A program made the position numbers and the translations under genes. From Afipia sp. (GTDB lineage: Bacteria > Pseudomonadota > Alphaproteobacteria > Rhizobiales > Xanthobacteraceae), in assembly GCA_020056155.1 (NCBI GenBank), contig JAGVII010000100.1, positions 1 to 14,053 on the forward strand: DNA of 14,053 nt. Reading direction: 5' to 3'. Each line of letters begins with the position of its first letter. The stretch's first letter is position 1. This document shows positions 7,203 through 14,053 of the stretch, in pieces. A model generated the notes under the pieces. That model was not told the origin of the DNA. It saw nothing but the letters and a program-made list of their open reading frames with translations, and made no database searches.

Positions 7203-10016
7203 ATGTCGTCCGAGGCATCTTCGTCCAGAACTCGCGACACACGACTTCGGGACGGCGATAGCCCGTTATCCGATGACGATGCGCTGCTGCGCGCTGACAT
7301 CCGCCGGCTGGGGCGCATTCTCGGCGATACCGTGCGAGATCAGGAGGGGGCGGATGTTTTCGATCTGGTCGAGCGTATCCGGCAGACCTCGATCCGCTTC
7401 CATCGCGATGACGACAAGCCGGCGCGGCGTGAACTCGAGACTATTCTCGACGGCATGTCGATTGCCGAAACTGTCCGCATCGTGCGTGCGTTCAGCTACT
7501 TTTCCCATCTGGCCAATATCGCCGAAGACCAGAACAACATCCGTCAGCGTCGGGCGCAGGACATGGCGGGAACGGCCTCGCGCCCCGGGACGCTGTCGCG
7601 CGCATTGATGCGCGCGAAGGAGGCCGGGATCGATGCCGACGCGTTGCGGGTATTTTTTGCCAAGGCGCTGGTCAGTCCGGTTCTGACCGCACATCCGACC
7701 GAAGTTCGCCGCAAGAGCACCATCGACCGCGAAATGGAAATCGCGTCCGTGCTCAACATTCGCGAGCGCACCCAGATGACCGCCGACGAAATCGCGGCGA
7801 GCGACGAGCAACTGCGCCGCGCGGTGGTGACGCTGTGGCAGACCAACCTGCTGCGACGAACCAAGCTGACGGTGCTGGATGAGGTCGCGAACGGCCTGTC
7901 GTTCTATGACTATACATTTCTGCGCGAAGTGCCGCGGCTGCATTGCTCGCTGGAGGATCGGCTGGCGGAGGAGGGCGGCAGCGCCGCCGACGCGCAGGAT
8001 GCGCCGGAGCTAAAGACATTCCTCAAGATGGGAAGCTGGATCGGCGGCGACCGCGACGGCAATCCCTTCGTCACCGCAGATGTGATGCGCGGCACGCTGC
8101 AGATGCAGAGCACGCGTGTTCTCCGCTTCTATCTTGCTGAACTGCACGAGCTTGGCGGTGAGCTGTCGCTGGCTAACCATCTCGCGGATGTATCGCCTGA
8201 GTTGCGCGGGCTGGCGCAGCAGTCACCTGATCCGTCGCCCCATCGGAGCGGTGAGCCTTATCGTTTGGCCGTGTCCGGTATCTATGCGCGCCTTGCTGCG
8301 ACTGCCCTGAAACTCAAGATCGAGACCAGCCGTCCTCCGGTGGGAAATGCCGAGGCTTACGCGGGCCCGGCGGAATTGGCGCGCGACCTTGATGTGCTGC
8401 ACGTCTCGCTGGTCGCCAACAACTCGCTGGTGATTGCGCGCGGGCGGCTGCGGCATCTTCGCCGCGCGGTAGATTGCTTCGGCTTCCATCTGGCTGCGCT
8501 CGACATGCGGCAAAACTCCGCCGTGCACGAACGCACCATTGCGGAGCTCCTTGAGGCGGTGGCGCCCGGCACGAACTATCGTGAGCTGCCAGAAGACGCG
8601 CGGATCTCGCTGCTGTCCAGCGAGTTGAACACTGCTCGTCCGCTGGCGTCGCCGTTCGTTGCCTATGGCGAGGAGACGATCAAGGAACTGGCCGTGCTGC
8701 GTGCGGCGGCGGAAGCTCATGGGACGTTCGGCGGCGCGGTCATCCCCCAATGCATTATTTCGATGACCGAAGGCGCGTCCGACTTGCTCGAGGTCGCTGT
8801 GCTGTTGAAAGAAGCGGGTCTGGTGTCGCCGGATGGCACCAGCCGCCTCAACATCGTGCCGTTATTCGAGACCATCGACGACCTGCGGCAGTGCGCGCAA
8901 ATCATGAACAGTCTGTTCGCGTTGCCGGAGTATCGCCGCCTGGTGGATAGCCGGGGCGGCATTCAGGAAGTCATGCTCGGCTATTCCGACAGCAACAAGG
9001 ATGGAGGCTTTGTCACGTCGGGCTGGGAACTGTACAAGGCCGAGATCAGCCTCGTGGAAGTGTTCGAGCGCCATGGTGTGCGGCTGCGACTGTTTCACGG
9101 GCGCGGCGGTTCGGTTGGCCGCGGCGGCGGGCCGAGCTACGACGCGATCCTGGCGCAGCCGGGCGGGGCGGTGAATGGACAGATCCGTATCACCGAGCAG
9201 GGCGAAATCATCTCCAGCAAATATTCCAATGCGGATGTCGGCCGTCACAACCTTGAAATTCTCGCGGCTGCGACGCTGGAAGCAAGCCTGTTGCAGCCGA
9301 AGCATTCCGCCCCGCGCGGCGAATACATCGCCGCGATGGAGGAACTCTCGAACCTCGCTTACGCGGCCTATCGCAATCTCGTTTATGAAACGGAAGGGTT
9401 CGAGGACTATTTCTGGGCGTCCACCGTCATCTCGGAAATCTCGACGCTCAACATCGGCAGTCGTCCGGCCTCGCGCACCAAGACGCGCAGGATCGAAGAT
9501 CTGCGCGCGATTCCCTGGGTGTTCAGCTGGGCGCAATGCCGCCTCATGCTTCCGGGATGGTATGGCTTCGGCAGCGCAGTTGATGAATGGGTGAAGCAGC
9601 ATCCGGACAAGGGGATCGCGTTTCTTCAGGAACTGTACTGTGAGTGGCCCTTCTTCCAGACCCTGCTGTCGAACATGGACATGGTTCTCTCCAAGAGCAG
9701 CATCGCGATTGCCTCGCGCTACGCGGATCTTGTTCCGGATGAGAACCTGCGCAGCACGATCTTTGGCCGCATTCGTTCCGAATGGCATGACTCGATCGAG
9801 ACGCTGCTGACCATCATGGGGCACGACCGGCTGTTGCAGGGGAATCCTTTGCTCGAACGCTCGATCCGCAACCGCTTTCCCTATCTCGATCCGCTCAATC
9901 ACGTGCAGGTCGAACTACTTCAGGCGCACCGGGCGCATAGCACCGACGAACAGGTGCTGCGCGGCATACAGCTCACCATCAACGGGATTTCCGCAGGGCT
10001 GCGCAACAGCGGCTAA
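7203..10016 (+). CDS. ppc: Phosphoenolpyruvate carboxylase
   Basis: A 937-residue PEP carboxylase making oxaloacetate from PEP and bicarbonate, refilling the TCA cycle. It is full length for the family (about 880-970). Diagnostic motifs are [13 protein letters not shown] with catalytic H164, [14 protein letters not shown] (277-290), [20 protein letters not shown] (593-602), [14 protein letters not shown] (631-644) with the mobile-loop arginines, and the C-terminal end RNSG, close to the usual RNTG. I chose the ATG at 7203-7205 because the protein then starts with the polar tail normal for this family. A TTG at 7137 would add 22 residues translated from the leader hairpin. Only a weak Shine-Dalgarno (GGA, 8 nt upstream) precedes the ATG. 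The 171-bp gap before it holds two stem-loops. It is a housekeeping gene lying between catabolic genes; coregulation with them is not evident. Confidence 0.97.
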   Translation: MSSEASSSRTRDTRLRDGDSPLSDDDALLRADIRRLGRILGDTVRDQEGADVFDLVERIRQTSIRFHRDDDKPARRELETILDGMSIAETVRIVRAFSYFSHLANIAEDQNNIRQRRAQDMAGTASRPGTLSRALMRAKEAGIDADALRVFFAKALVSPVLTAHPTEVRRKSTIDREMEIASVLNIRERTQMTADEIAASDEQLRRAVVTLWQTNLLRRTKLTVLDEVANGLSFYDYTFLREVPRLHCSLEDRLAEEGGSAADAQDAPELKTFLKMGSWIGGDRDGNPFVTADVMRGTLQMQSTRVLRFYLAELHELGGELSLANHLADVSPELRGLAQQSPDPSPHRSGEPYRLAVSGIYARLAATALKLKIETSRPPVGNAEAYAGPAELARDLDVLHVSLVANNSLVIARGRLRHLRRAVDCFGFHLAALDMRQNSAVHERTIAELLEAVAPGTNYRELPEDARISLLSSELNTARPLASPFVAYGEETIKELAVLRAAAEAHGTFGGAVIPQCIISMTEGASDLLEVAVLLKEAGLVSPDGTSRLNIVPLFETIDDLRQCAQIMNSLFALPEYRRLVDSRGGIQEVMLGYSDSNKDGGFVTSGWELYKAEISLVEVFERHGVRLRLFHGRGGSVGRGGGPSYDAILAQPGGAVNGQIRITEQGEIISSKYSNADVGRHNLEILAAATLEASLLQPKHSAPRGEYIAAMEELSNLAYAAYRNLVYETEGFEDYFWASTVISEISTLNIGSRPASRTKTRRIEDLRAIPWVFSWAQCRLMLPGWYGFGSAVDEWVKQHPDKGIAFLQELYCEWPFFQTLLSNMDMVLSKSSIAIASRYADLVPDENLRSTIFGRIRSEWHDSIETLLTIMGHDRLLQGNPLLERSIRNRFPYLDPLNHVQVELLQAHRAHSTDEQVLRGIQLTINGISAGLRNSG

Positions 10017-10036
10017 ATTGTCAGGTCTCTTTCGTT

Positions 10037-10099
10037 CGTCCCCGCGAAGCAGGGAACACCAGGGAGGGGCTGGATTCCCGTTTTCGCCGGAATGGGCGG
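10037..10099. repeat. Dispersed hairpin repeat, 'CGTCCCCGCGAAG' type
   Basis: Between ppc and the second crotonase, GCGAA, GGGAA and CCAG on the left pair in order with CTGG, TTCCC and TTCGC on the right, around a GGAGGGG loop (10063-10069). Such GCGAAGCGGGGA...CCAG...CTGG...TCCCGC elements are, from memory, scattered between genes in Bradyrhizobium-type genomes. It may help end ppc transcription. The remaining 10100-10144 contains the crotonase leader with its ribosome-binding site and nothing else recognised. Confidence 0.6.
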
Positions 10100-10144
10100 A
10101 GAGAGGGGCTTCAATCAACAATCTAAAAACAACGGGAGATATCG

Positions 10145-10933
10145 ATGACCGAGACTGAAACCATTCTTGTCGAGCATCAAGGTCCCGTTACCATCGTTTC
10201 CATCAACCGGCCGGAGCGCAAGAATGCGGTCGATGGCGCCACGGCGCGCCGCCTGTTCGACGCCTTCCGCGCCTTCGATGCCGATCCCAATTCTTTGGTC
10301 GCAGTATTCACGGGCACCGGCGGCGCATTCTGCGCGGGCGCCGACTTAAAAGCTGTTGCGATCGGTGATCGTGAGAAGAAGCGCGAACTTGGCGGGCACG
10401 ACACCATCGCGCCGATGGGCCCAAGCCGTTTGCGCCTGATCAAGCCGGTGATCGCGGCGGTCGAAGGCCATGCGGTTGCGGGCGGCATGGAACTGGCGTT
10501 GTGGGCCGACATGCGCGTGGTCGGCGAGGGCGCGACTTTCGGTATTTTCTGCCGCCGCTTCGGCGTGCCGCTGATTGATCTCGGCACCGTCCGGTTGCCA
10601 CGTCTGATAGGGCATTCGCGTGCGATGGATCTGATCCTCACGGGGCGCCCGGTCGATGCGAAGGAGGCGTTCGATATCGGAATTGCCAATCGCCTTGTGC
10701 CGAAGGGCGAAGCGCGGGCGCATGCTATCGCTCTGGCGCAGGAGCTTGCGCGTTTCCCGCAAGGCTGCCTGCGCAACGACAAGCGCTCCGCTCTGCGTCA
10801 ATGGGATCTCGATGAGACGTCCGCCATCATTGATGAAATGCAGGGCGGGCTCGATGTCATCGCGTCGGGCGAAACGCTTGAAGGGGCGACGCGTTTCGCC
10901 AGCGGACAGGGGCGGCACGGGTCGTTCAAATAA
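10145..10933 (+). CDS. Crotonase-family (enoyl-CoA hydratase-like) protein
   Basis: A 262-residue enoyl-CoA hydratase/isomerase family protein; the ATG follows GGGAGA. The oxyanion-hole segments are FCAGADLKA (62-70) and HAVAGGMEL (109-117). E116 matches the first catalytic glutamate of hydratases (E144 of the rat enzyme). Twenty residues on, at the position of the second (E164), the sequence FGIFCRRFGVPLIDLGTVRL has C136. The FCRRFGVPLID-GTVRLPRLIG pattern marks a recurrent bacterial crotonase subgroup of uncertain reaction. With only one of the two glutamates, it may not be a true hydratase; hydrolase, isomerase or decarboxylase chemistry also occurs in this fold. It appears to stand alone, flanked by repeats on both sides and converging on the SDR/thiolase operon. 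Confidence 0.88.
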   Translation: MTETETILVEHQGPVTIVSINRPERKNAVDGATARRLFDAFRAFDADPNSLVAVFTGTGGAFCAGADLKAVAIGDREKKRELGGHDTIAPMGPSRLRLIKPVIAAVEGHAVAGGMELALWADMRVVGEGATFGIFCRRFGVPLIDLGTVRLPRLIGHSRAMDLILTGRPVDAKEAFDIGIANRLVPKGEARAHAIALAQELARFPQGCLRNDKRSALRQWDLDETSAIIDEMQGGLDVIASGETLEGATRFASGQGRHGSFK

Positions 10934-10940
10934 TTTTGCT

Positions 10941-11018
10941 TCACTGCGAGCGAAGCGAAGCAATCCAGAGCAATTGGAAAGGTCTGAATTGCTTCGTAGC
11001 TGGTGCTCCTCGCAATGA
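10941..11018. repeat. REP-like hairpin repeat between convergent genes
   Basis: TCACTGCGAG (10941-10950) and CGAAGCAATCCAG (10956-10968) pair with CTGAATTGCTTCG (10984-10996) and CTCGCAATGA (11009-11018). One T-T and one A-C or similar mismatch lie in the arms, and an unpaired insert makes the right half longer. The form (TGCGAG...GAAGCAATCCAG and its complement ending TCGCAATGA) resembles the common 'GAAGCAATCCAG' repeats of alphaproteobacteria. It fills most of the gap between the second crotonase and the SDR gene, which converge here, so it may serve as a terminator for both strands. Confidence 0.7.
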
Positions 11019-11043
11019 CGGGAGTGTCAGTGGCTGAAGCGTC

Positions 11044-11964
11044 CTAGATCGCATCCCACGAGAAGATGTCCGCCGAGCGGTCGAGTTTGTAGAACGACGA
11101 TTTGAGCGCGGGCATGCCGTGCTCTGCGATGGTCTGCGGCGTCCAGCCCTCGGCGCGGTGGATCGAGCGCAGCGGACGTGACTGGCCCATCAGGAAGATT
11201 TCGTTCATGCGGACCGCAAAGATCTGTCCGGTGACGTCCTTGGCGGCGTCGCCCAGAAGGAATGTGGACAGCGGCGCGATCTTCTCCGGGCCCATCTGCT
11301 GCATGCGCGCGACGCGGGCCTTCTCTTCCTCGGTCTCGGTCGGGATGGTGCCGATCAGGCGGCTCCATGCGAACGGCGACACGCAATTCGAGCGCACGTT
11401 GAAGCGTTCCATGTCGAGTGCGATGGACTTCGACAGGCCGACGATGCCGAGCTTGGCGGCGGCGTAGTTCGCCTGGCCGAAATTGCCGATAAGGCCCGAG
11501 GTCGAGGTGAAGTGGACGAACGCGCCGCTCTCCTGTTCGCGGAAAATGCGCGCGGCGGCATGCGAGGTGTAGAACGAGCCCATCAGGTGAACCTTGATGA
11601 CGGATTCGAACGCCTCGACGCTCATGCGATGGAAGATGGCGTCACGCAGGATGCCGGCGTTGTTCACGACGCCGTCCAGCTTGCCGTAGGTGTCGACGGC
11701 CTGCTTAATGATCTTGCTGGCGGGGATGGCTTCCGCCACCGTTTCGAAATTCGCGACGGCCGTGCCACCGCGCTTCTTGATTTCCTCGACGACCTCTTCG
11801 GCGGGCGCCGCATTGGTGCCCGAGCCGTCGGCGGCGACGCCGGGATCGTTGACCACGACCTTGGCGCCTTCTGCGGCCGCGAGAATCGCGATTTCGCGGC
11901 CGATGCCACGGCCCGCGCCGGTGACGATGATGACCTTGCCGTCCAGCGATTTCTTGTTCGACAT
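11044..11964 (-). CDS. SDR dehydrogenase, MFE-2-like 3-hydroxyacyl-CoA dehydrogenase type
   Basis: A 306-residue classical short-chain dehydrogenase resembling the dehydrogenase part of the eukaryotic peroxisomal multifunctional enzyme type 2, which oxidises 3-hydroxyacyl-CoA with NAD. Visible are TGAGRGIG (15-22), ND at 39-40 followed by an insertion rich in Ala and Gly (41-56) as in that group, NNAG (101-104), and the complete catalytic set S154, Y167 and K171 (YAAAK). The C-terminal tail beyond residue 250 is longer than in most SDRs (typically about 250 residues). The ATG at 11962-11964 follows AGGAG. It is the last gene of the DUF35-thiolase-SDR operon, starting 22 nt after the thiolase stop. 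3-Hydroxyacyl-CoA oxidation before carbon-carbon cleavage is a reasonable inference; the substrate is unknown. Confidence 0.9.
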   Translation of the reverse strand: MSNKKSLDGKVIIVTGAGRGIGREIAILAAAEGAKVVVNDPGVAADGSGTNAAPAEEVVEEIKKRGGTAVANFETVAEAIPASKIIKQAVDTYGKLDGVVNNAGILRDAIFHRMSVEAFESVIKVHLMGSFYTSHAAARIFREQESGAFVHFTSTSGLIGNFGQANYAAAKLGIVGLSKSIALDMERFNVRSNCVSPFAWSRLIGTIPTETEEEKARVARMQQMGPEKIAPLSTFLLGDAAKDVTGQIFAVRMNEIFLMGQSRPLRSIHRAEGWTPQTIAEHGMPALKSSFYKLDRSADIFSWDAI

Positions 11965-11986
11965 GAGGTTGGCTCCTGTTTCGCTG

Positions 11987-13126
11987 TCAGCGTTCGTTGG
12001 TGAAAATGATGGTGCCGCTGGCGGCGAACATGCCGCCGACGCCGTGGCAGACCGAGATCTTCGCGTCCGGCACCTGTGCCGGGGCGATGCCGCGCATCTG
12101 CCGGACGCTTTCCTGCAGGGCGTACATTCCGTACATGCCGGAATGCATGTAGCTGAGACCGCCGCCGTTGGTGTTCATCGGCAGCTTGCCGCCGATCGCG
12201 GTGTTGCGGTCGGCGATGAACTTGCCGGTTTCCTCGTGTGGCATGAAGCCGAGATCGCCCAACCCAAAAAGCGGCAGATGCGCGAAAGCGTCGTAGATCA
12301 TCAGGTGATCGACGTCCTTGTGCGCGATGCCGGCCTCACGGAATGCGGTCGGCCCCGCCACCTTGAAGGCGCGCGACGAGTTGAAGGTCTCCATCTGGCT
12401 GACCATCGGTGTTTCGACGCTCTCGCCGGTGCCGAGGATGTAAACCGGCTTCTGCGGGAAGTCTTTTGCGCGGTCGGCACTGGTCAGGATCAGGGCGCCG
12501 CCGCCGTCGGTGACAAGGCAGCACTGCAGGATGCGGAACGGATAGGCGATCATCCGCGAATTGAGCACGTCCTCAACCGTGATCGGGTCCTTCATCATGG
12601 CGCGCGGATTCTTCGCAGCCCATTCGCGCTGAACCACCGACACCATCGCGATCTGTTCGTGGGTGATGCCGTAGGTCTTCATGTAACGCAGCACGGGAAT
12701 CGGAAACATGCTGGGCGGACCGTAGACGCCGAACGGCGCTTCGAACTGGCCCTGCAGACTGTCCGCCGGAATCGAGCGCGGCAGTTTGCCGATCATCGAC
12801 TTGCCGCTTTCGGCATGGGTGATGAGGACGGTTTTGCACAAACCGGCTTCAATCGCCGCGGCGGCGTGGCGAACGTGAAGCATGAACGAACAGCCGCCTA
12901 CCGACGTGCCGTCGACCCAGGTCGGCGTGATGCCAAGGTAATGGGCGAGCTGTTGCGGCGTTTCGACCGCTGTCGCGATACCGTCCATGTCCGACAGCTT
13001 CAGCCCTGCATCAGCCAGCGCATTCAGCGCGGCATCCGCGTGCAACTGGATCTGCGACACGTCGGGAATGACGCCAAGCTTGGTGGTTTCTGCCGCGCCG
13101 ACGACGGCAACCTGATTTCTGCGCAT
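11987..13126 (-). CDS. Thiolase-superfamily protein (SCP-x / Ltp2-like)
   Basis: A 379-residue thiolase-fold protein. Seen: the strand VAVVGAAETTKLG near the N-terminus, the nucleophile-loop region GTSVGGCSF (73-81), GGGALILTSADRAKD, MIYDAFAHLPL, the histidine loop NTNGGG (318-323) with H328, and CHGVGGMF with C360. The second Cys and the His of thiolases thus appear kept. By my alignment with NCATGS of SCP-x thiolases, the nucleophile Cys position falls on S75, with C79 four residues later, so thiolytic activity is uncertain. It starts 5 nt after the stop of the DUF35 gene, with AAGGGA overlapping that stop, which implies coupled translation. Thiolase-DUF35 pairs are known as complexes, for example the steroid side-chain aldolase Ltp2-ChsH2. 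Cleavage of a beta-keto- or beta-hydroxyacyl-CoA, by thiolysis or retro-aldol, is the likely role. Confidence 0.88.
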   Translation of the reverse strand: MRRNQVAVVGAAETTKLGVIPDVSQIQLHADAALNALADAGLKLSDMDGIATAVETPQQLAHYLGITPTWVDGTSVGGCSFMLHVRHAAAAIEAGLCKTVLITHAESGKSMIGKLPRSIPADSLQGQFEAPFGVYGPPSMFPIPVLRYMKTYGITHEQIAMVSVVQREWAAKNPRAMMKDPITVEDVLNSRMIAYPFRILQCCLVTDGGGALILTSADRAKDFPQKPVYILGTGESVETPMVSQMETFNSSRAFKVAGPTAFREAGIAHKDVDHLMIYDAFAHLPLFGLGDLGFMPHEETGKFIADRNTAIGGKLPMNTNGGGLSYMHSGMYGMYALQESVRQMRGIAPAQVPDAKISVCHGVGGMFAASGTIIFTNER

Positions 13127-13131
13127 TGTTC

Positions 13132-13545
13132 TTATCCCTTCGCCGGGCGGAACTGGGGAAGGGTGATGGTGTCGCTGACCTTCTCGAATGCGACTTCGAG
13201 CTTCATATCGAGCACGAGCGCTTCAGGTGTCTGCGGGCAGTCGAGAATATTGCTCATCATGCGCGGGCCTTCATCGAGTTCGACGACGGCGATGGCGTAA
13301 GGCGGCGTAAAGCCGGGCGCGGCTGGGCGGTGGTTGATCACATAGCTGTAGAGCTTGCCCTTGCCGCTGGCGTTGAAGACGCTGACCTTGCGGGAGGCGC
13401 ATGAGGGGCAGAACGGGCGGGGCGGAAAATAGACATTCGAACAGTCGTTGCAGCGTTGCAGACGGAGCTCGTTCGCCTGGGTTCCTTCCCAGAAGTGCTT
13501 GGTTTCGGGCGTAGGCACCGGTAAGGCGCGCGAAGGTGCAGCCAT
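13132..13545 (-). CDS. DUF35 zinc-ribbon/OB-fold protein, thiolase partner
   Basis: A 137-residue small protein with a rubredoxin-like zinc ribbon, C32-x2-C35 and C46-x2-C49 (RCNDCSNVYFPPRPFCPSC), then an OB-fold domain (GKLYSYVINHRP... PYAIAVVELDEGPRM). The ATG at 13543-13545 follows AGGGAGA. DUF35 proteins bind thiolase-family partners and help position or channel the acyl-CoA; this role is known from family members, not shown here. It heads a three-gene operon with the thiolase-like and SDR genes. Its 134-bp upstream region (13546-13679) contains the 18-bp inverted repeat at 13575-13592, placed 29 bp before the start codon. Confidence 0.93.
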   Translation of the reverse strand: MAAPSRALPVPTPETKHFWEGTQANELRLQRCNDCSNVYFPPRPFCPSCASRKVSVFNASGKGKLYSYVINHRPAAPGFTPPYAIAVVELDEGPRMMSNILDCPQTPEALVLDMKLEVAFEKVSDTITLPQFRPAKG

Positions 13546-13574
13546 CTGCAGTCTCTCCCTGATCGTTGGCTTTT

Positions 13575-13592
13575 GTTAATTGGTCGATTAAC
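13575..13592. promoter_or_regulatory. Putative operator of the DUF35-thiolase-SDR operon
   Basis: GTTAATTGGTCGATTAAC has perfect 6-bp arms (GTTAAT / ATTAAC) around a 6-bp centre. Thirteen of 18 positions match the site at 4580-4597 in the same orientation. It lies 29 bp upstream of the DUF35 start codon, so a bound protein would overlap the promoter or transcript start. It is probably a TetR-family operator; the regulator is not in the window. Confidence 0.65.
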
Positions 13593-13597
13593 TTTAT

Positions 13598-13612
13598 GCC
13601 GGTAATCCCGGC
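13598..13612 (-). terminator. Small hairpin downstream of the glycosyltransferase gene
   Basis: GCCGG (13598-13602) and CCGGC (13608-13612) flank a 5-nt TAATC spacer, 67 bp after the glycosyltransferase stop and directly upstream of the operator. No T-run follows on the minus strand (ATAAAGTT). It could be a weak terminator or part of the promoter region. Confidence 0.2.
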
Positions 13613-13679
13613 CGCAGGCAAGTGGCGTCCCTGGAGCGAAAAATAGGGGCTGGCATGCACGCTCGCGGAAGGCGCTCGG

Positions 13680-14053
13680 CTATTTGCCGAGAAGTTTCAG
13701 GGCGGCCGCTTCGAAAGTTTCAAGCGGCTTCATGTTCGTCAGCATTTCGCGATGCTCATAACCGGCCCGCGCCGCATGTTGTCGCAGATCGTAGTCGGCG
13801 AGGAGCGCATCCAGCGACTTGGAGATGTCCGCCTGCGGCTGGAAACTATCGATGACCTTTCCGAGGCGTGCCTTTTCGAGATGGAGCCCGTTCAGAAGCT
13901 GCTCGATGTGAGTTGCCACGACGAGTTGAGGGATGCCTGCGGCGATTGCGTGAGCCGCCAGTCCGCCTCCGCCGAAATGAACGACGAGCCGTGTCGATGC
14001 CAACGTCTCGCTCAATGGCAAATGTTGTACATAGACCTGCGCTCCGCGACGTA
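13680..14053 (-). CDS. UGT-like glycosyltransferase (GT1 family), C-terminal part, cut by the window edge
   Basis: The last 124 or so residues of a GT-B-fold glycosyltransferase; the reading frame stays open to the window edge (…RRGAQVYVQHLPLSETL), so the real start lies outside. The sequence VYVQHLPLSETL, VVHFGGGGLAAHAIAAGIPQ and HIEQLLNGLHLEKARLG corresponds to the nucleotide-sugar donor-binding region of UGT/MGT enzymes, here with FGGGG where HGG is usual and EQ in place of DQ near the end. These enzymes move a sugar from a nucleotide-sugar donor to a lipid or small acceptor. Neither donor nor acceptor can be inferred from this fragment. It is on the same strand as the DUF35 operon but separated by a 134-bp region with that operon's own operator, so it is probably a separate unit. 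Confidence 0.8.
   Translation of the reverse strand, partial: RRGAQVYVQHLPLSETLASTRLVVHFGGGGLAAHAIAAGIPQLVVATHIEQLLNGLHLEKARLGKVIDSFQPQADISKSLDALLADYDLRQHAARAGYEHREMLTNMKPLETFEAAALKLLGK

Noticed and set aside
8862..9902. Minus-strand open frame (346 codons) inside ppc
   Set aside because: It lies entirely within the conserved ppc coding region and shows no domain or plausible ribosome-binding site.
11690..13300. Long plus-strand open frame (536 codons) opposite the DUF35-thiolase-SDR operon
   Set aside because: Lies antisense to three recognised genes and has no recognisable domain; it is a GC-bias artefact.
14019..14021. TTG as the true start of the glycosyltransferase
   Set aside because: The frame stays open upstream to the window edge with family-like sequence (VYVQHLPLSETL), so the gene is cut, not short.
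1..14053. CRISPR array, tRNA, rRNA, insertion sequence or prophage
   Set aside because: No regular spaced repeats, no cloverleaf or rRNA-like sequence, and no transposase, integrase or phage gene was seen on either strand.

Overview
The window looks like chromosomal DNA of an alphaproteobacterium, most likely of the Bradyrhizobium / Rhodopseudomonas / Afipia group (Nitrobacteraceae). The grounds are high GC content with strong third-position GC bias, many lipid- and CoA-catabolism genes of the types common in that group, a 937-residue PEP carboxylase, and two dispersed hairpin repeats resembling those scattered through these genomes. Genus is inference. No tRNA, rRNA, CRISPR array, insertion sequence or phage gene was seen.

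Layout. Positions 1-4549 are on the minus strand, read right to left: a short-chain reductase of the 2,4-dienoyl-CoA reductase type (3677-4549), a periplasmic substrate-binding protein (2407-3633), an amidase-signature hydrolase (859-2280, GTG start) and the first 259 codons of a MetY-type sulfhydrylase (1-779, cut by the window edge). Diverging from the reductase on the plus strand are a crotonase (4659-5471) and an acyl-CoA synthetase (5484-7031). PEP carboxylase (7203-10016) and a second crotonase (10145-10933) follow on the same strand. Converging on them from the right is a three-gene minus-strand operon: DUF35 zinc-ribbon protein (13132-13545), thiolase-superfamily protein (11987-13126) and an MFE-2-like SDR dehydrogenase (11044-11964). 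At the right edge is the C-terminal part of a UGT-like glycosyltransferase (13680-14053).

How the genes may work together. The divergent block has the parts expected for taking up (binding protein), activating (acyl-CoA synthetase) and beta-oxidising an unsaturated or otherwise awkward carboxylate (dienoyl-CoA isomerase-like crotonase plus dienoyl-CoA reductase). The DUF35/thiolase/SDR operon, about 9 kb away, could supply the later 3-hydroxyacyl-CoA dehydrogenation and carbon-carbon cleavage. An 18-bp inverted-repeat motif links the two. It occurs at 4580-4597 between the divergent genes and at 13575-13592 before the DUF35 operon, in the same orientation and 29-30 bp from the start codon each time. 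This suggests one undescribed regulon, probably under a TetR-like repressor encoded elsewhere; the inducer and substrate are unknown.

Other points: a long hairpin that would bury the amidase ribosome-binding site, tandem hairpins in the PEP carboxylase leader, and active-site substitutions in both crotonases, the dienoyl-CoA-reductase-like SDR and the thiolase-like protein.
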